Shown in pieces: positions 52,682-62,289 of a stretch of 64,000 nt of DNA; within the stretch, counting starts at the first letter, position 1, and each line of letters opens with the position of its first letter. The translations under genes and the position numbers were made by a program. The stretch is from Sulfurimonas autotrophica DSM 16294 (GTDB lineage Bacteria > Campylobacterota > Campylobacteria > Campylobacterales > Sulfurimonadaceae): contig NC_014506.1 in the NCBI RefSeq assembly GCF_000147355.1, positions 248,001-312,000 of the forward strand, given 5' to 3'. Below the pieces are notes generated by a model. That model made no database searches, had not been told where the DNA came from, and saw nothing but the letters and a program-made list of their open reading frames with translations.

Positions 52682-54772
52682 ATGCCAAGAAGTCATAAAT
52701 TAGAAGATGTAAGAAACATCGGTATTGCTGCTCACATTGATGCGGGTAAAACAACAACAACAGAAAGAATTCTTTTCTATACTGGTGTTGAGCATAAAAT
52801 TGGTGAGGTTCATGATGGTGCTGCTACTATGGACTGGATGGAACAAGAGCAAGAACGTGGTATTACAATTACTTCTGCTGCAACAACTTGTGAATGGCAA
52901 GGAAAACAGATAAATATCATCGATACTCCGGGCCACGTTGACTTTACTATTGAAGTTGAACGTTCTATGCGTGTACTTGATGGTGCTGTTTCAGTATTCT
53001 GTGCTGTTGGTGGGGTTCAACCACAATCAGAAACTGTTTGGAGACAACGTAATCGTTATAAAGTTCCATCTATTGTTTTTGTTAACAAAATGGATAGAAC
53101 TGGTGCAGATTTCTATGAAGTTGAGCGTCAAATTCGTGATCGTCTTAAAGGTAATCCAATGCCTTTTCAGTTACCTATCGGTGCTGAAGACAAATTCGAA
53201 GGTGTAGTTGACTTAGTACAGATGAAAGAAATTGTATGGGATGAAGATGCTGCAATGGGTTCTAACTACCATGTGCAAGAGATTCGTCCTGAACTACAAG
53301 AAATTTCTGATGAGTACAGAGAAAAAATGCTTGAGACTTTAGCTGAAGTTGAAGGAAATGATGAATTTGCGGAAAAATTCTTAGATGGTGAAGAGATTTC
53401 ACAAGAAGAGATTAAAGCTGCTATAAAATCTGCAACTATCGGTATGGCTATTGTTCCAATGACTCCGGGTACTGCATTTAAAAACAAAGGTGTTCAGACT
53501 TTACTTGACGCTGTTGTTGATTATTTGCCTTCACCTGTAGAAGCACCGCCGATTACTGGAACAATGATGGATGATGAAGAAGTTGAAGTTGTTGTTGAAT
53601 CAACTGACAACGGACCTTTTGCATCATTGGCATTTAAAATTATGACTGACCCGTTTGTGGGTGTTCTTACTTTTATTCGTGTATACCGCGGTTCTTTAGA
53701 ATCAGGTTCTTATGTACATAACTCTACAAAAGATAAAAAAGAGCGTGTCGGCCGTATTTTAAAAATGCATGCTATCAAACGTGAAGAGATCAAAGAAATT
53801 TACGCTGGTGAAATTGGTGCGGTTGTTGGTCTTAAATCAACGACTACAGGTGATACATTATGTGATCCTGCTGAGAAAGTTGTATTAGAAAGAATGGACT
53901 TCCCTGAGCCGGTTATTTCTGTTGCGGTTGAGCCAAAAACAAAAGCTGACCAAGAAAAAATGGGTATTGCTTTAGGAAAACTAGCAGCAGAAGATCCATC
54001 ATTTAGAGTACATACTGATGATGAAACAGGTCAGACTATTATTTCTGGTATGGGTGAGTTACACCTTGAGATTCTTGTTGATAGAATGAAGCGTGAGTTC
54101 AAAGTTGAAGCAGAAGTTGGTGCTCCACAGGTTTCTTACCGTGAATCAATCAAAAAAGAAGTAAATCAAGAATATAAATACGCAAAACAATCTGGTGGAC
54201 GTGGACAATTTGGACATGTATTCTTGAAAGTTAAACCGGGTGAGCCTGATACAGGTTTCGTATTTCATAATGAAATCAAAGGTGGATCTGTTCCAAGAGA
54301 ATATATTCCAGCTGTTGAAAAAGGTTGTGAAGAGGCTATGTCTAATGGTGTTCTTGCAGGATATCCAATGGAAGATGTTGATGTTACACTTTATGACGGT
54401 TCTTACCATGATGTGGATTCAAACGAAATGGCATTTAAACTTGCTGCTTCTATGGGATTCAAAGAAGCTTGTCGTAAAGCAGACGCTGCAATACTTGAGC
54501 CGATGATGAAAGTTGAAGTTGAAGTTCCTGAAGATTATATGGGTGATGTTATCGGTGACCTTAACCGTCGTCGTGGACAAGTGAACAATATGGGTGACAG
54601 AGCAGGAAACAAAATTGTTGATGCTTTCGTTCCTCTTGCTGAAATGTTCGGTTATTCAACTGACCTTCGTTCTGCAACTCAAGGGCGTGCTACCTACGCT
54701 ATGGAATTTGATCATTACGAAGAAGTTCCAAGAAATGTAGCTGAAGAAATTCAGAAAAAACGTAACGGTTAA
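52682..54772 (+). CDS. fusA: Elongation factor G
   Basis: The 696-aa GTPase has [39 protein letters not shown] and NKMD, with the GITITSAAT switch. Domain IV ([17 protein letters not shown]) and the C-terminal domain (MEVEVPEDY-type segment [18 protein letters not shown]) are present. It drives translocation. AGGATAACAT precedes the ATG, 11 bases after rpsG. A strong terminator follows. Confidence 0.99.
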   Translation: MPRSHKLEDVRNIGIAAHIDAGKTTTTERILFYTGVEHKIGEVHDGAATMDWMEQEQERGITITSAATTCEWQGKQINIIDTPGHVDFTIEVERSMRVLDGAVSVFCAVGGVQPQSETVWRQRNRYKVPSIVFVNKMDRTGADFYEVERQIRDRLKGNPMPFQLPIGAEDKFEGVVDLVQMKEIVWDEDAAMGSNYHVQEIRPELQEISDEYREKMLETLAEVEGNDEFAEKFLDGEEISQEEIKAAIKSATIGMAIVPMTPGTAFKNKGVQTLLDAVVDYLPSPVEAPPITGTMMDDEEVEVVVESTDNGPFASLAFKIMTDPFVGVLTFIRVYRGSLESGSYVHNSTKDKKERVGRILKMHAIKREEIKEIYAGEIGAVVGLKSTTTGDTLCDPAEKVVLERMDFPEPVISVAVEPKTKADQEKMGIALGKLAAEDPSFRVHTDDETGQTIISGMGELHLEILVDRMKREFKVEAEVGAPQVSYRESIKKEVNQEYKYAKQSGGRGQFGHVFLKVKPGEPDTGFVFHNEIKGGSVPREYIPAVEKGCEEAMSNGVLAGYPMEDVDVTLYDGSYHDVDSNEMAFKLAASMGFKEACRKADAAILEPMMKVEVEVPEDYMGDVIGDLNRRRGQVNNMGDRAGNKIVDAFVPLAEMFGYSTDLRSATQGRATYAMEFDHYEEVPRNVAEEIQKKRNG

Positions 54773-54799
54773 TAACCTTGTTATAAACTTTTACTCTCC

Positions 54800-54836
54800 A
54801 TGCACTCTCATTTGAAAGAGTGCATTTTCTTCTTTT
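54800..54836 (+). terminator. Intrinsic terminator after fusA
   Basis: ATGCACTCT (54800-54808) and AGAGTGCAT (54817-54825) form a perfect 9-base stem with loop CATTTGAA, followed by TTTTCTTCTTTT. It ends the supercluster. Confidence 0.9.
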
Positions 54837-54853
54837 AAAAATCAAAATTCTGT

Positions 54854-54859
54854 TATAAT
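54854..54859 (+). promoter_or_regulatory. -10 box after the fusA terminator
   Basis: TTCTGTTATAATAATAA has TATAAT at 54854-54859, 28 bases before ATG 54887. It would drive the following exported protein. Confidence 0.55.
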
Positions 54860-54886
54860 AATAAAAATTTTTATCAGGCTATAATA

Positions 54887-55555
54887 ATGTACAAAATATT
54901 TCTGTTTTTATTACTAAATATTGCTCTTTATGCACAAAATCCAAAAGCTTTCTCTACCCTTGGCGATATTATATATAACAATGTGGATAAAATTCAAAAA
55001 CTAGAAAATATAGATGACTATGAGGTCTATAAAAAGAAGATTAAAGAGTATGTCGCTGATGTCAAAAAGCTTAAAAAAGAGGGTTTTGCACTTGATGAGG
55101 GTGTAAATACTAATAAAATGCAATATTTGAATAAGTTGAGAAAACTCTCGCAAACAAATGACTTTTTTGTAAGATCTGCAAAAAGGAATTTGGATTTGGC
55201 AATTGAAAATGAAAATTCAAAGCTCTTTACACGGTTAATCAATACCGGTCTTATTGATGAGAAAAAGAGTAAAAATAAAATAATTGATTATTATTTTGCG
55301 CATTCCGATGAAGTGAGTGCAACAGGACTGATACAGAAATATTTAGATAATGACAAAAAACTCAGAGCAAAAAAAGAGTATAAAAAGAGTTTGCTAAACA
55401 GTAAAAAATTACGAGAATTAGAGAAAATTAGAAGAATCAGAAAAAATGATAAACTTGAACAGGAAAAACTTGAACAACAACTCAATCAAGAAGTACAAAA
55501 GAAAAAATTAGAGATTAGGCAAGAGCAGAAAAAAGAACTCTCTAAGACCATATAA
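54887..55555 (+). CDS. Exported coiled-coil protein of unknown function
   Basis: The 222-aa protein has an N-terminal signal (MYKIFLFLLLNIALYA, likely cut before QNP) and a body rich in Lys, Glu, Asn and Leu with a predicted C-terminal coiled coil (about 150-222, RELEKIRRIRKNDKLEQEKL). No family is recognised. The highly charged C-terminus suggests a periplasmic helical rod. It overlaps the converging bpt gene by 14 bases. Confidence 0.65.
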   Translation: MYKIFLFLLLNIALYAQNPKAFSTLGDIIYNNVDKIQKLENIDDYEVYKKKIKEYVADVKKLKKEGFALDEGVNTNKMQYLNKLRKLSQTNDFFVRSAKRNLDLAIENENSKLFTRLINTGLIDEKKSKNKIIDYYFAHSDEVSATGLIQKYLDNDKKLRAKKEYKKSLLNSKKLRELEKIRRIRKNDKLEQEKLEQQLNQEVQKKKLEIRQEQKKELSKTI

Positions 55556-56255
55556 ACTTTTCGTGCTCATTTGGTCTGCCTTGAAGGGTGACATAAGGAG
55601 TGTACTCTGATTTATATGAGAGAGAAGGACAGCCCTCTACATAATAGCCCAAATAGATCCATTTTTTATTTGCACTTTTTGCAAATTTTATCTGATGATA
55701 CAGAGATAATTTCCCTAAAGAATACTTGGCATAATCATGGTCATAATAAAAGTAGATAGAAGAGACTCCATTCTCTAAAATATCTATTAAATCTACCGCA
55801 ATTAATCTATCTTCATCATAATAAAGTACTTCATAGCCAAAATCACCATGTCCTGTCACAAAAGAGTTATAGTAGTGTTGCAGAGTTGTTTTTGAGTAGT
55901 TCCAATCCTTTTTTTCATGCATATATAGATGATACTTCTCAAATAAATCAATATGTTCTTGTGTAACACTCGGCGTACGTATAAAGGTACGAATATTTTT
56001 TGCTTTGTTCATTACTCTTTTTGCAGATTTGCTAAATATAAAATTTTCTACATCAATTTTAATACTTTGACATTCGTTACATGTAGCACAGATAGGTCTG
56101 AAATACATCTTGCCAAAACGTCTGTAGCCTCTTTGGATAAGATTTTCACAAGACTTGGCACTACAATTGTCAATTACTTTATAGTGTGTAGTTTGTTCTT
56201 TATCTTCAAGATAAGAGCATTTATCATCAAGTAAAAATTCTTTAAGTAGATTCAT
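55542..56255 (-). CDS. bpt: Aspartate/glutamate leucyltransferase (Bpt/Ate family)
   Basis: The 237-aa protein begins with a Cys-rich segment (CSYLEDKEQTTHYKVID) and has RGYRRFGKMYFRPICATCNE, then CQSIKIDVENF, and FYYDHDYAKYSLGKLSLY, which match the bacterial N-end rule transferases. It adds Leu (or Arg) from tRNA to proteins with Asp/Glu N-termini, marking them for ClpAP. Substrate preference (Bpt or Ate) is inferred from the bacterial group. Confidence 0.85.
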   Translation of the reverse strand: MNLLKEFLLDDKCSYLEDKEQTTHYKVIDNCSAKSCENLIQRGYRRFGKMYFRPICATCNECQSIKIDVENFIFSKSAKRVMNKAKNIRTFIRTPSVTQEHIDLFEKYHLYMHEKKDWNYSKTTLQHYYNSFVTGHGDFGYEVLYYDEDRLIAVDLIDILENGVSSIYFYYDHDYAKYSLGKLSLYHQIKFAKSANKKWIYLGYYVEGCPSLSYKSEYTPYVTLQGRPNEHEKFIWS

Positions 56256-56307
56256 ATCGTGATTTTGACATAATTTGCTTTACAAATAGCAAAAGAAAAG
56301 AGAGAAG

Positions 56308-56631
56308 ATGGAATTTTTTTTAAAACATAAGATTATTATATTAAGGTCACTGGGGATAATAATGCTTCTCGTCGGATTTGCTGTGCATTTTTGGGCTGCA
56401 CCTAAAATGGGTATGAGTGAAAATGAAATAGCAGCAGCCAATGTTGCAAGAATGGAAGCAAGTGTTGCAGGACATTCTAAAAGTGCAAAAAAAGCCAAAC
56501 CGGATATGTCACATTTCTCAAAGTCGTTAACAAACGCACAGCAGCAACGAGCGAAATATATCACTATTTTTGCAATGCTTTTAGGAATTTTATTTTTAAT
56601 CTTCAGCTTTTTAAAAAAAGAGGAGAGTTAA
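56308..56631 (+). CDS. Small protein with two membrane helices, unknown
   Basis: The 107-aa protein has a hydrophobic segment near residues 11-30 ([20 protein letters not shown]) and another near 85-101 ([18 protein letters not shown]), with a loop of about 50 residues, rich in Ala and Lys, between. No motif is recognised. ATG 56308 follows AGAGAGAAG. It meets prfB end to end. Confidence 0.6.
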   Translation: MEFFLKHKIIILRSLGIIMLLVGFAVHFWAAPKMGMSENEIAAANVARMEASVAGHSKSAKKAKPDMSHFSKSLTNAQQQRAKYITIFAMLLGILFLIFSFLKKEES

Positions 56632-57725
56632 GAGCGGTTCATTGCTATTAAAACACCCTCTATCATATTGTCAATATCTCCATCTAAGATGCCCGAAACA
56701 TTGGAGTAAGCTTCATTACTTCTTGTATCTTTGACCTGCTGATAGGGCTGCATAACATAAGAGCGTATTTGATGCCCCCAGCCTATTTCACTTTTTGCGA
56801 TACCTGCTTCTTTGGCTTTTTGCTCTTCAAGTTCTAGCTCATACAAACGTGATTTGAGCATTTTCATAGCGGTTGCTTTGTTTTTGTGCTGACTTCTGTC
56901 ATTTTGGCACTGTACGACAACGCCCGTCTCTATGTGCGTCAAACGAATTGCAGATTCAGTTTTGTTTACATGTTGTCCGCCTGCACCGCTTGAGCGGTAG
57001 GTGTCTATGCGTATGTCTTTGTCTTCTATAGTAATGTCAATATCATCATCAATTTCAGGAGAAACCATAACTGATGCAAAAGAGGTATGACGTTTGGCAT
57101 TGGAATCAAAGGGCGAGATTCTCACAAGCCTGTGAATGCCGTTTTCAACCTTGAGATACCCATAGGCATTCTCACCCTTTATAAGTACTGAAACATCTTT
57201 AATGCCTGCTTCATCTCCCGCCTGATAATCTAAAACTTCGACTTTGAAACCGCGTCTTTCCGCCCAGCGTTTATACATTCTTAGCAGCATCTCCGCCCAG
57301 TCTTGAGACTCTGTTCCCCCTGCACCCGGATGAATGGATAAAATAGCATTATTAGCATCTGTCTCACCGCTTAGCAGGACTTCGATTTCCATATCGCGAA
57401 TTTGTTTCTCCAGGTTTGGTGCATCTTCATAGAGTGCCTCAAGGGATTCGCTGTCATCTTCTTCTTTTGCCATATCATAAAGCTCTTTTGCATCTTCAAC
57501 AGCATTTTTTGCAGTATTGTATTTGTCTAGTTTTCTTTGCAGCTGTGTTTTTTCTTTTTGTATTTTGGCTGCATAATCTGCGTTGTTCCAAAAATCCTGG
57601 TCATTCTCCAGTTCTTGAATCTCCTGGAGTCTTGTCTGAATTTTTTTCGGCTCGACAACACCCGTAATATTTTTCATTTTCATATCAATATTTTTTAAAA
57701 GTTCTGTGTATTCGTAATTATCCAT
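56628..57725 (-). CDS. prfB: Peptide chain release factor 2
   Basis: The 365-aa protein has the GGQ segment [20 protein letters not shown], the stop-recognition SPF ([12 protein letters not shown]) and [20 protein letters not shown]. It reads UGA and UAA. The whole frame is continuous from ATG 57725: the programmed +1 frameshift at about codon 26 found in most bacteria is absent. So this gene is not under frameshift autoregulation. Confidence 0.97.
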   Translation of the reverse strand: MDNYEYTELLKNIDMKMKNITGVVEPKKIQTRLQEIQELENDQDFWNNADYAAKIQKEKTQLQRKLDKYNTAKNAVEDAKELYDMAKEEDDSESLEALYEDAPNLEKQIRDMEIEVLLSGETDANNAILSIHPGAGGTESQDWAEMLLRMYKRWAERRGFKVEVLDYQAGDEAGIKDVSVLIKGENAYGYLKVENGIHRLVRISPFDSNAKRHTSFASVMVSPEIDDDIDITIEDKDIRIDTYRSSGAGGQHVNKTESAIRLTHIETGVVVQCQNDRSQHKNKATAMKMLKSRLYELELEEQKAKEAGIAKSEIGWGHQIRSYVMQPYQQVKDTRSNEAYSNVSGILDGDIDNMIEGVLIAMNRS

Positions 57726-57754
57726 GTTCCATCACTTAGCGGCGTTAAATTTGT

Positions 57755-57760
57755 TATAAT
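57755..57760 (+). promoter_or_regulatory. -10 box of panC
   Basis: TTGTTATAATTGCG has TATAAT at 57755-57760, 27 bases before ATG 57788. It lies in the gap between divergent prfB and panC. Confidence 0.6.
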
Positions 57761-57787
57761 TGCGATTATATTATATTGGGACTTAAA

Positions 57788-58609
57788 ATGAAGATTATAT
57801 CAAATCCTTTGGTGTTAAAACAACATTTAAAAGATATTGACAAAACGGCGGGGTTTGTACCTACGATGGGTGCTTTGCATGAAGGGCACATTGCACTTAT
57901 AAAACATGCCAAAGAAGAAAATGAAGTGGTGGTGGTTTCTATCTTTGTCAATCCTACGCAATTTTTGGCAGGTGAAGATTTAGACAAATACCCAACAAAA
58001 GATGAAGCCGATAAAAAAATATGCGAATTAGCAGGAGTGGATATACTCTTTTTTCCAAATGCACAAGAAATATACAGTCAAGATGAAGTAAAAATCTGCG
58101 CACCCAATGTAAGAGGCTACGTACTTGAAGGAGCGACAAGGCCGGGGCATTTCAGCGGTGTTTTGAGAGTTGTAATGAAACTGCTCAATATTGTCTCTCC
58201 TACAAGGGCCTACTTTGGAAAAAAAGACGCACAGCAGCTCAATCTTATAAGTTTGATGGTAAAACAGTTTTTTATGAGCGTTGAAATTGTACCAGTGGAT
58301 ATTGTGCGCGACAGTGACGGTTTGGCACTGAGCAGTAGAAATGTTTATCTTTCAAAAGAACAAAGAAAAGAAGCATTGAAAATTCCAAAGTCTTTATATG
58401 CAGCATCTAAACTTATCAGTAAAAATATTTTAAATACAGAAAAAATCAAAGAGGAAATATATGCTATTTTAGCACCATTGGAAACAGAATATGTAGAAGT
58501 ACTAAGCCGTGATTTTGAAGTGATAGATGAAGTGCAAATTGGTAACAGCATCATACTCGTCGAGGTCATTGTCGGCGAAACAAGGTTACTTGACAATATT
58601 TGGCTCTAA
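57788..58609 (+). CDS. panC: Pantothenate synthetase
   Basis: The 273-aa protein has the PTMGALHEGHIALIKHAK signature with a HIGH-like ATP site, VSIFVNPTQFLAGEDLDKYP, RPGHFSGVLRVVMKLLNIV and GKKDAQQLNLI. It joins pantoate and beta-alanine. ATG 57788 gives the usual N-terminus; a TTG at 57776 is less likely. It overlaps the converging pbp gene by 24 bases. Confidence 0.96.
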   Translation: MKIISNPLVLKQHLKDIDKTAGFVPTMGALHEGHIALIKHAKEENEVVVVSIFVNPTQFLAGEDLDKYPTKDEADKKICELAGVDILFFPNAQEIYSQDEVKICAPNVRGYVLEGATRPGHFSGVLRVVMKLLNIVSPTRAYFGKKDAQQLNLISLMVKQFFMSVEIVPVDIVRDSDGLALSSRNVYLSKEQRKEALKIPKSLYAASKLISKNILNTEKIKEEIYAILAPLETEYVEVLSRDFEVIDEVQIGNSIILVEVIVGETRLLDNIWL

Positions 58610-60346
58610 ATATCCCTCTTCTATCATAATATCAACAGCTTTTTTAAAGACAGGTACGGCAGTTTGGGCGGCAAACTGGCTTTTCTTAGGCTGTATTACA
58701 ATTACACCTATGGTATATTTGTGCTTTTTGTCATTGGCAAAGCCCATAAAAGCGGTGTTGTATTTACTTACATACTGTCCTTTTTCAACTATATGAGCTG
58801 TTCCTGTTTTTCCTCCGACTTGCAGCCCTTTTGTAATGGCTTTTTTCCCAGTTCCTTCATTGACGGTTTTAAGTAGAATTTTATTCATTCTTTTAGCCGT
58901 TGCACTTTTTATGACCTGAACAGGTTCTTCGTAGCCGAGTTCTTTTATGCTGCCGCGCTCATCTATAAAGCTCTTGACTAGTTTTGGTTTTACCATTCGA
59001 CCGTTGTTGTTAAAAGCACTGTAAGCGCGAAGCAGCTGCATAAGATTTGCACGAATTCCGTAGCCGTAAGCACAGGTTGCCTTGTATATTTCATTTTCAA
59101 GCCGTTTTGCACTTGGAATGGAACCTGTCTTTTCATAAATTAAATCCGGTGTTGATTTAGTGGAAAAACCGAAACTTTTGAGACCTCTGTGAAAATCATA
59201 CCCGGGGAGTCTTTGTGCAAGTTGTGCTATGCCGACATTTGAAGAGTAAACTATAACATTCTCAGCCGAGAGCCAGTCAAATTTATGTTCATCTGTGATG
59301 ACTTTTCTTCCTATTTTAAAACGCCCGTTATGCCCGTTCACCAAATCATAAGGATTGACAAGCTTATGTTCTAACAGCAATGCGAAAGTTATGGGTTTTA
59401 AAACACTCCCCGGCTCAAAACTATACTCTATCATTGAACTGTTGAGCGAAGAGTAGTCACTGCGTTTAATGTCTTTTGGCAGGTATCTGTTTGAGCTTGC
59501 CATTGCATAAACGTCTCCTCTTTTAGAGTCCATAATGGCTATCATCACTTCTTTCGCACGCAGTTCTTTTTTCATCGCATCAAGCATTTTTTCTATTCTG
59601 ATTTGAAAGGAAACAGGAATGGTGAGTTTTATATCAAGACCGTTGATTTTTGGCTTGGTAAAACTCTCTTTATTTAAAATAATATAGCTGTTGACATCAC
59701 GTTTTCCTCTGCTGTATCCGTCTTGAATAGGAGAGAGCTCTGTATCAAATCTTTTTTCTAGTCCTTTGACACCTCTGATGGATGTGTAGCCGTCTTCTTC
59801 TATTTTATGCGGATAACCTATGATTGGGGTAAGCAGTGTTCCATACGGGTACTCGCGGCTTTCACCACTCTCAAGTACGCTGAGTCCATGGACTGAACGA
59901 AGTCCTGTTTTTGGGTTTTTCAGTTCCAAAAATACTTTAAAACGTCTGAGCTCACGAGCGAGTGTTTTTAAGTAATGTGCCTGGATTTGAGGGACATCAT
60001 AACTCAGAACAACAACACCTCTGCGCTTAGCGAGCCTTTTTTTAATTGACGTAGGGCTCATCCCTGAGTAGATACTAAAAAGTTTTATAAACAACTCTTT
60101 TTTATCAGGGTCTATGTAGCGGGTGTTGACTACTGCTTTATAGAGTTTTTTGGTTGTAGCTATATGAAAACCGTCTGCACTGATGATACTGCCACGCTGG
60201 GCTTTTGAACTTTCTACTGTGTATAAAGATGGCATATTGCGCGATTTTGTGGCAGTTAGAAGCATAACACTTAAAAAGACCACAAAAGCAAGAAAAATCA
60301 GTACATAGAGAAGGAGGATTTTTTTACTTTTGTTGCGGTTTACCAT
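58586..60346 (-). CDS. Septal peptidoglycan transpeptidase (FtsI/PBP2-like class B PBP)
   Basis: The 586-aa protein has a cytoplasmic tail, one N-terminal membrane span (LLLYVLIFLAFVVFLSVMLL), a PBP dimerisation domain and a transpeptidase domain. Active-site motifs: SVLK with S at about 314 (EPGSVLKPITF), YSSNVGIAQ (SxN) and GGKTGTAH with K at about 513. It cross-links peptidoglycan in the periplasm, probably at the septum. In Campylobacter jejuni the same order pbp-fliE-flgC-flgB is known, which supports FtsI/PbpB. Confidence 0.9.
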   Translation of the reverse strand: MVNRNKSKKILLLYVLIFLAFVVFLSVMLLTATKSRNMPSLYTVESSKAQRGSIISADGFHIATTKKLYKAVVNTRYIDPDKKELFIKLFSIYSGMSPTSIKKRLAKRRGVVVLSYDVPQIQAHYLKTLARELRRFKVFLELKNPKTGLRSVHGLSVLESGESREYPYGTLLTPIIGYPHKIEEDGYTSIRGVKGLEKRFDTELSPIQDGYSRGKRDVNSYIILNKESFTKPKINGLDIKLTIPVSFQIRIEKMLDAMKKELRAKEVMIAIMDSKRGDVYAMASSNRYLPKDIKRSDYSSLNSSMIEYSFEPGSVLKPITFALLLEHKLVNPYDLVNGHNGRFKIGRKVITDEHKFDWLSAENVIVYSSNVGIAQLAQRLPGYDFHRGLKSFGFSTKSTPDLIYEKTGSIPSAKRLENEIYKATCAYGYGIRANLMQLLRAYSAFNNNGRMVKPKLVKSFIDERGSIKELGYEEPVQVIKSATAKRMNKILLKTVNEGTGKKAITKGLQVGGKTGTAHIVEKGQYVSKYNTAFMGFANDKKHKYTIGVIVIQPKKSQFAAQTAVPVFKKAVDIMIEEGYLEPNIVK

Positions 60347-60370
60347 TAAATTATTATATGCAGAGGTAGA

Positions 60371-60673
60371 TTATAATTGCGTTCTACCAATCTCTTTATA
60401 AGCATTCAGCGCTTTGTTTCTGATCTCAAGCATAAGTTTCATACTTGTTTCTGCTTTGCCGATTGCAAGTGCTGCCTGGTGCAGGTCTTTTACCTGACCT
60501 GTTGCCAAATCTGCGATGGCTTTTTCACTGTCTTGCTGAATGTCATTGACTTCATTGATGGCTGATTTTAGCTGCTCGGCAAAAGCTTCACCGCCTCCGC
60601 CTTTTTCTACAGCACTTTTTTGTTTTAAAAGATCTGCTGTGGATGCACCGGAAATATTGTTAATATTACTCAT
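60371..60673 (-). CDS. fliE: Flagellar hook-basal body complex protein FliE
   Basis: The 100-aa protein has a Gly-rich N-terminal part and the FliE core FAEQLKSAINEVNDIQQDSE then DLHQAALAIGKAETSMKLML and EIRNKALNAYKEI. FliE links the MS ring to the proximal rod. It lies between flgC and the pbp gene in the minus-strand operon. Confidence 0.95.
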   Translation of the reverse strand: MSNINNISGASTADLLKQKSAVEKGGGGEAFAEQLKSAINEVNDIQQDSEKAIADLATGQVKDLHQAALAIGKAETSMKLMLEIRNKALNAYKEIGRTQL

Positions 60674-60690
60674 AATCTATAACTCCATCT

Positions 60691-61185
60691 TTATTGTAAA
60701 AGTGATATTGCAGAATTTGCCATATCTTTTGCGCTTTGAAATGCTGCAACATTTGCCTGATAAGAACGTGTCGCTTCTACTAAATCGGACATTTCTACAA
60801 CAGGATTAATATTTGGATATGCCACATATCCGTTTGCATCCGCATCCGGGTTGTTGGGTTCAAATTTCATAAGAGGTTTTGAATCATCTCTTATAACCTT
60901 GTCAACTACTACACTCATTATAGCAGGATTTACCTTTTTACCAAATTCCCCTTCATTTAAAGGGTCTTCATATTTTGCGCTTTGCGTGTTTTCACCGAGT
61001 GCTTTGTTATACACATCATTAAAGTTTATAGCTTTAAAGACGACTTCTCTACGGCGGTACGGTCCACCCTCATCGGTTCTGGTTGTTTGGGCATTTGCAA
61101 TATTGCTTGAAATGGTGTTAACACGTACTCTTTGTGCTGATAGTCCGTACCCACTAATGTCAAAGCTGTTTAAAAAATTACTCAC
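60691..61185 (-). CDS. flgC: Flagellar basal-body rod protein FlgC
   Basis: The 164-aa protein has the rod-protein N-terminus FDISGYGLSAQRVRVNTISS then NIANAQTTRTDEGGPYRRRE and the C-terminal VEMSDLVEATRSYQANVAAF, which form the coiled-coil pairs of rod proteins. FlgC is exported through the flagellar type III system and builds the proximal rod. Start ATG 61185. Confidence 0.97.
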   Translation of the reverse strand: MSNFLNSFDISGYGLSAQRVRVNTISSNIANAQTTRTDEGGPYRRREVVFKAINFNDVYNKALGENTQSAKYEDPLNEGEFGKKVNPAIMSVVVDKVIRDDSKPLMKFEPNNPDADANGYVAYPNINPVVEMSDLVEATRSYQANVAAFQSAKDMANSAISLLQ

Positions 61186-61195
61186 TTTTTAGTCC

Positions 61196-61627
61196 TTAGT
61201 TTACTTTTGCAGATGCATCTATAACACTCTTGAAGATTGCCGCATCTTTTTTACTTGCCATGACAATGGCATTAAACATAATAGAGTTCTTACTCATTTC
61301 TGTAGTCTCCACATCTATATCTACAGAATTACCGTCATTACGTGCCATGTGCCCGTCTCTAAAGTAAAGTGTAGGTTTTATTTGGCTTGCTTGTGCTTTA
61401 GGTTGTAAATGCCCTGAGTTGGTTTGTGCCATCTTCAGTTGATGCGCATTGTCTTGATAAAGTTCGTTTTTCTTTGCAATCAAAGCATCTTCAAAACTGA
61501 TATCTCTAGGCTTATAATAAGGTGTGTCCGCATTGGCGATATTTGAAGATATCATATCTTGACGTGCCGCACGATAGTCCAGCGCTTTGGCTAAAAGTGC
61601 ATGGGTTTTAGATATTTCAATGCTCAT
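61196..61627 (-). CDS. flgB: Flagellar basal-body rod protein FlgB
   Basis: The 143-aa protein starts MSIEISKTHALLAKALDYRA and has RQDMISSNIANADTPYYKPR, typical of FlgB. I chose ATG 61627 because AAGGAG lies 6-7 bases upstream; an earlier in-frame start at 61702 adds 25 unrelated residues and covers the sigma54 promoter. First gene of flgB-flgC-fliE-pbp. Confidence 0.96.
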   Translation of the reverse strand: MSIEISKTHALLAKALDYRAARQDMISSNIANADTPYYKPRDISFEDALIAKKNELYQDNAHQLKMAQTNSGHLQPKAQASQIKPTLYFRDGHMARNDGNSVDIDVETTEMSKNSIMFNAIVMASKKDAAIFKSVIDASAKVN

Positions 61628-61658
61628 AAATGCTCCTTGTTTACATGTAAGCAACTCA

Positions 61659-61676
61659 AAGCAACTTTTATTCCAA
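61659..61676 (-). promoter_or_regulatory. Sigma54-type promoter of flgB
   Basis: On the minus strand TTGGAATAAAAGTTGCTT has GG and GC separated by 10 bases, the -24/-12 pattern of sigma54. The predicted start near 61649 is about 22 bases before the flgB ATG. Flagellar rod genes in Campylobacterota are typically RpoN-dependent. The DNA match is strong but activity is untested. Confidence 0.85.
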
Positions 61677-61736
61677 ATAAGTTTATTTAGTGATTTAAGC
61701 AAACTTTAATGAAAGTAGGCTCATAATAGTTTATAA

Positions 61737-61752
61737 GATTACTAGTGTAATC
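61737..61752. promoter_or_regulatory. GATTAC-TAGT-GTAATC inverted repeat between divergent genes
   Basis: A 6-base inverted repeat with a 4-base centre lies between flgB and the pilin-like gene, 27 bases before ATG 61779. It may be an operator, or a chance feature of AT-rich DNA. AAGGAG precedes the pilin ATG. Confidence 0.35.
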
Positions 61753-61778
61753 CAATTTTATATAAATAAGGAGTTCTT

Positions 61779-62159
61779 ATGAAAAGAGCTGGTTTTACAA
61801 TGATCGAATTGATCTTCGTTATCGTTATTTTAGGTATTTTAGCAGCAGTTGCTATTCCAAAACTTGCAGCTACACGGGATGATGCAAAAGTATCAAGTGA
61901 GTTAACAAATCTATCAACATGTATTGGAGATGCAGGAAGTGCTTTTACAGCTACAGGCACAGAAGATAATACTAGTGCTGCATGTGGGGCATTAAAATGT
62001 TTTACAATTACACTTGGAACAACAACTGATGGGAATGTTACTATTGCCTCGGGTGGTACTGATAATGGTACAGCATATTGTACTGATGCTCAAAATAAAG
62101 CAACTGCTAAAGGATTGATTGCTGTTCATCAATTTGGCGGAGCCAAAGTTACTTACTAA
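61779..62159 (+). CDS. Type IV pilin / GspG-like pseudopilin (first copy)
   Basis: The 126-aa protein starts MKRAG-FTMIELIFVIVILG, a class III prepilin leader with cleavage after Gly5 and E at +5, then an alpha-helical segment ILAAVAIPKLAATRDDAKVS. The soluble part has a cluster of cysteines (TCIGD, ACGALKCFTI, YCTDAQN), so disulfides are likely. It may be the major pseudopilin of the T2SS in the left end, or a pilin. The next gene is a paralogue. Confidence 0.75.
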   Translation: MKRAGFTMIELIFVIVILGILAAVAIPKLAATRDDAKVSSELTNLSTCIGDAGSAFTATGTEDNTSAACGALKCFTITLGTTTDGNVTIASGGTDNGTAYCTDAQNKATAKGLIAVHQFGGAKVTY

Positions 62160-62172
62160 AAGTACTTAACTT

Positions 62173-62196
62173 ATTCTCAAGCTCCTGCTTGGGAAT
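62173..62196 (+). terminator. Hairpin between the two pilin-like genes
   Basis: ATTCTCAAGC (62173-62182) pairs with GCTTGGGAAT (62187-62196), 10 bases with one G-U, loop TCCT. ATATATAT follows rather than a T-run. It may stabilise the first mRNA. Confidence 0.45.
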
Positions 62197-62259
62197 ATAT
62201 ATCAATAATTTCCATATATTTTTCAACTTCAATCGTAAATAATCATAATCATGTTACTA

Positions 62260-62265
62260 TATAAT
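62260..62265 (+). promoter_or_regulatory. -10 box of the second pilin-like gene
   Basis: TTACTATATAATGAATAG has TATAAT at 62260-62265, 25 bases before ATG 62290; AAAGGAA is the ribosome site. The second copy therefore has its own promoter. Confidence 0.5.
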
Positions 62266-62289
62266 GAATAGAATAATAAAGGAATTTTT

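Noticed and set aside
57600-57725. Programmed frameshift in prfB
   Set aside because: The reading frame is continuous and no internal TGA in a slippery context is present at the usual place.
61628-61702. Upstream start for FlgB adding 25 residues
   Set aside because: The added residues do not look like FlgB and would cover the sigma54-type promoter; the internal ATG has AAGGAG.
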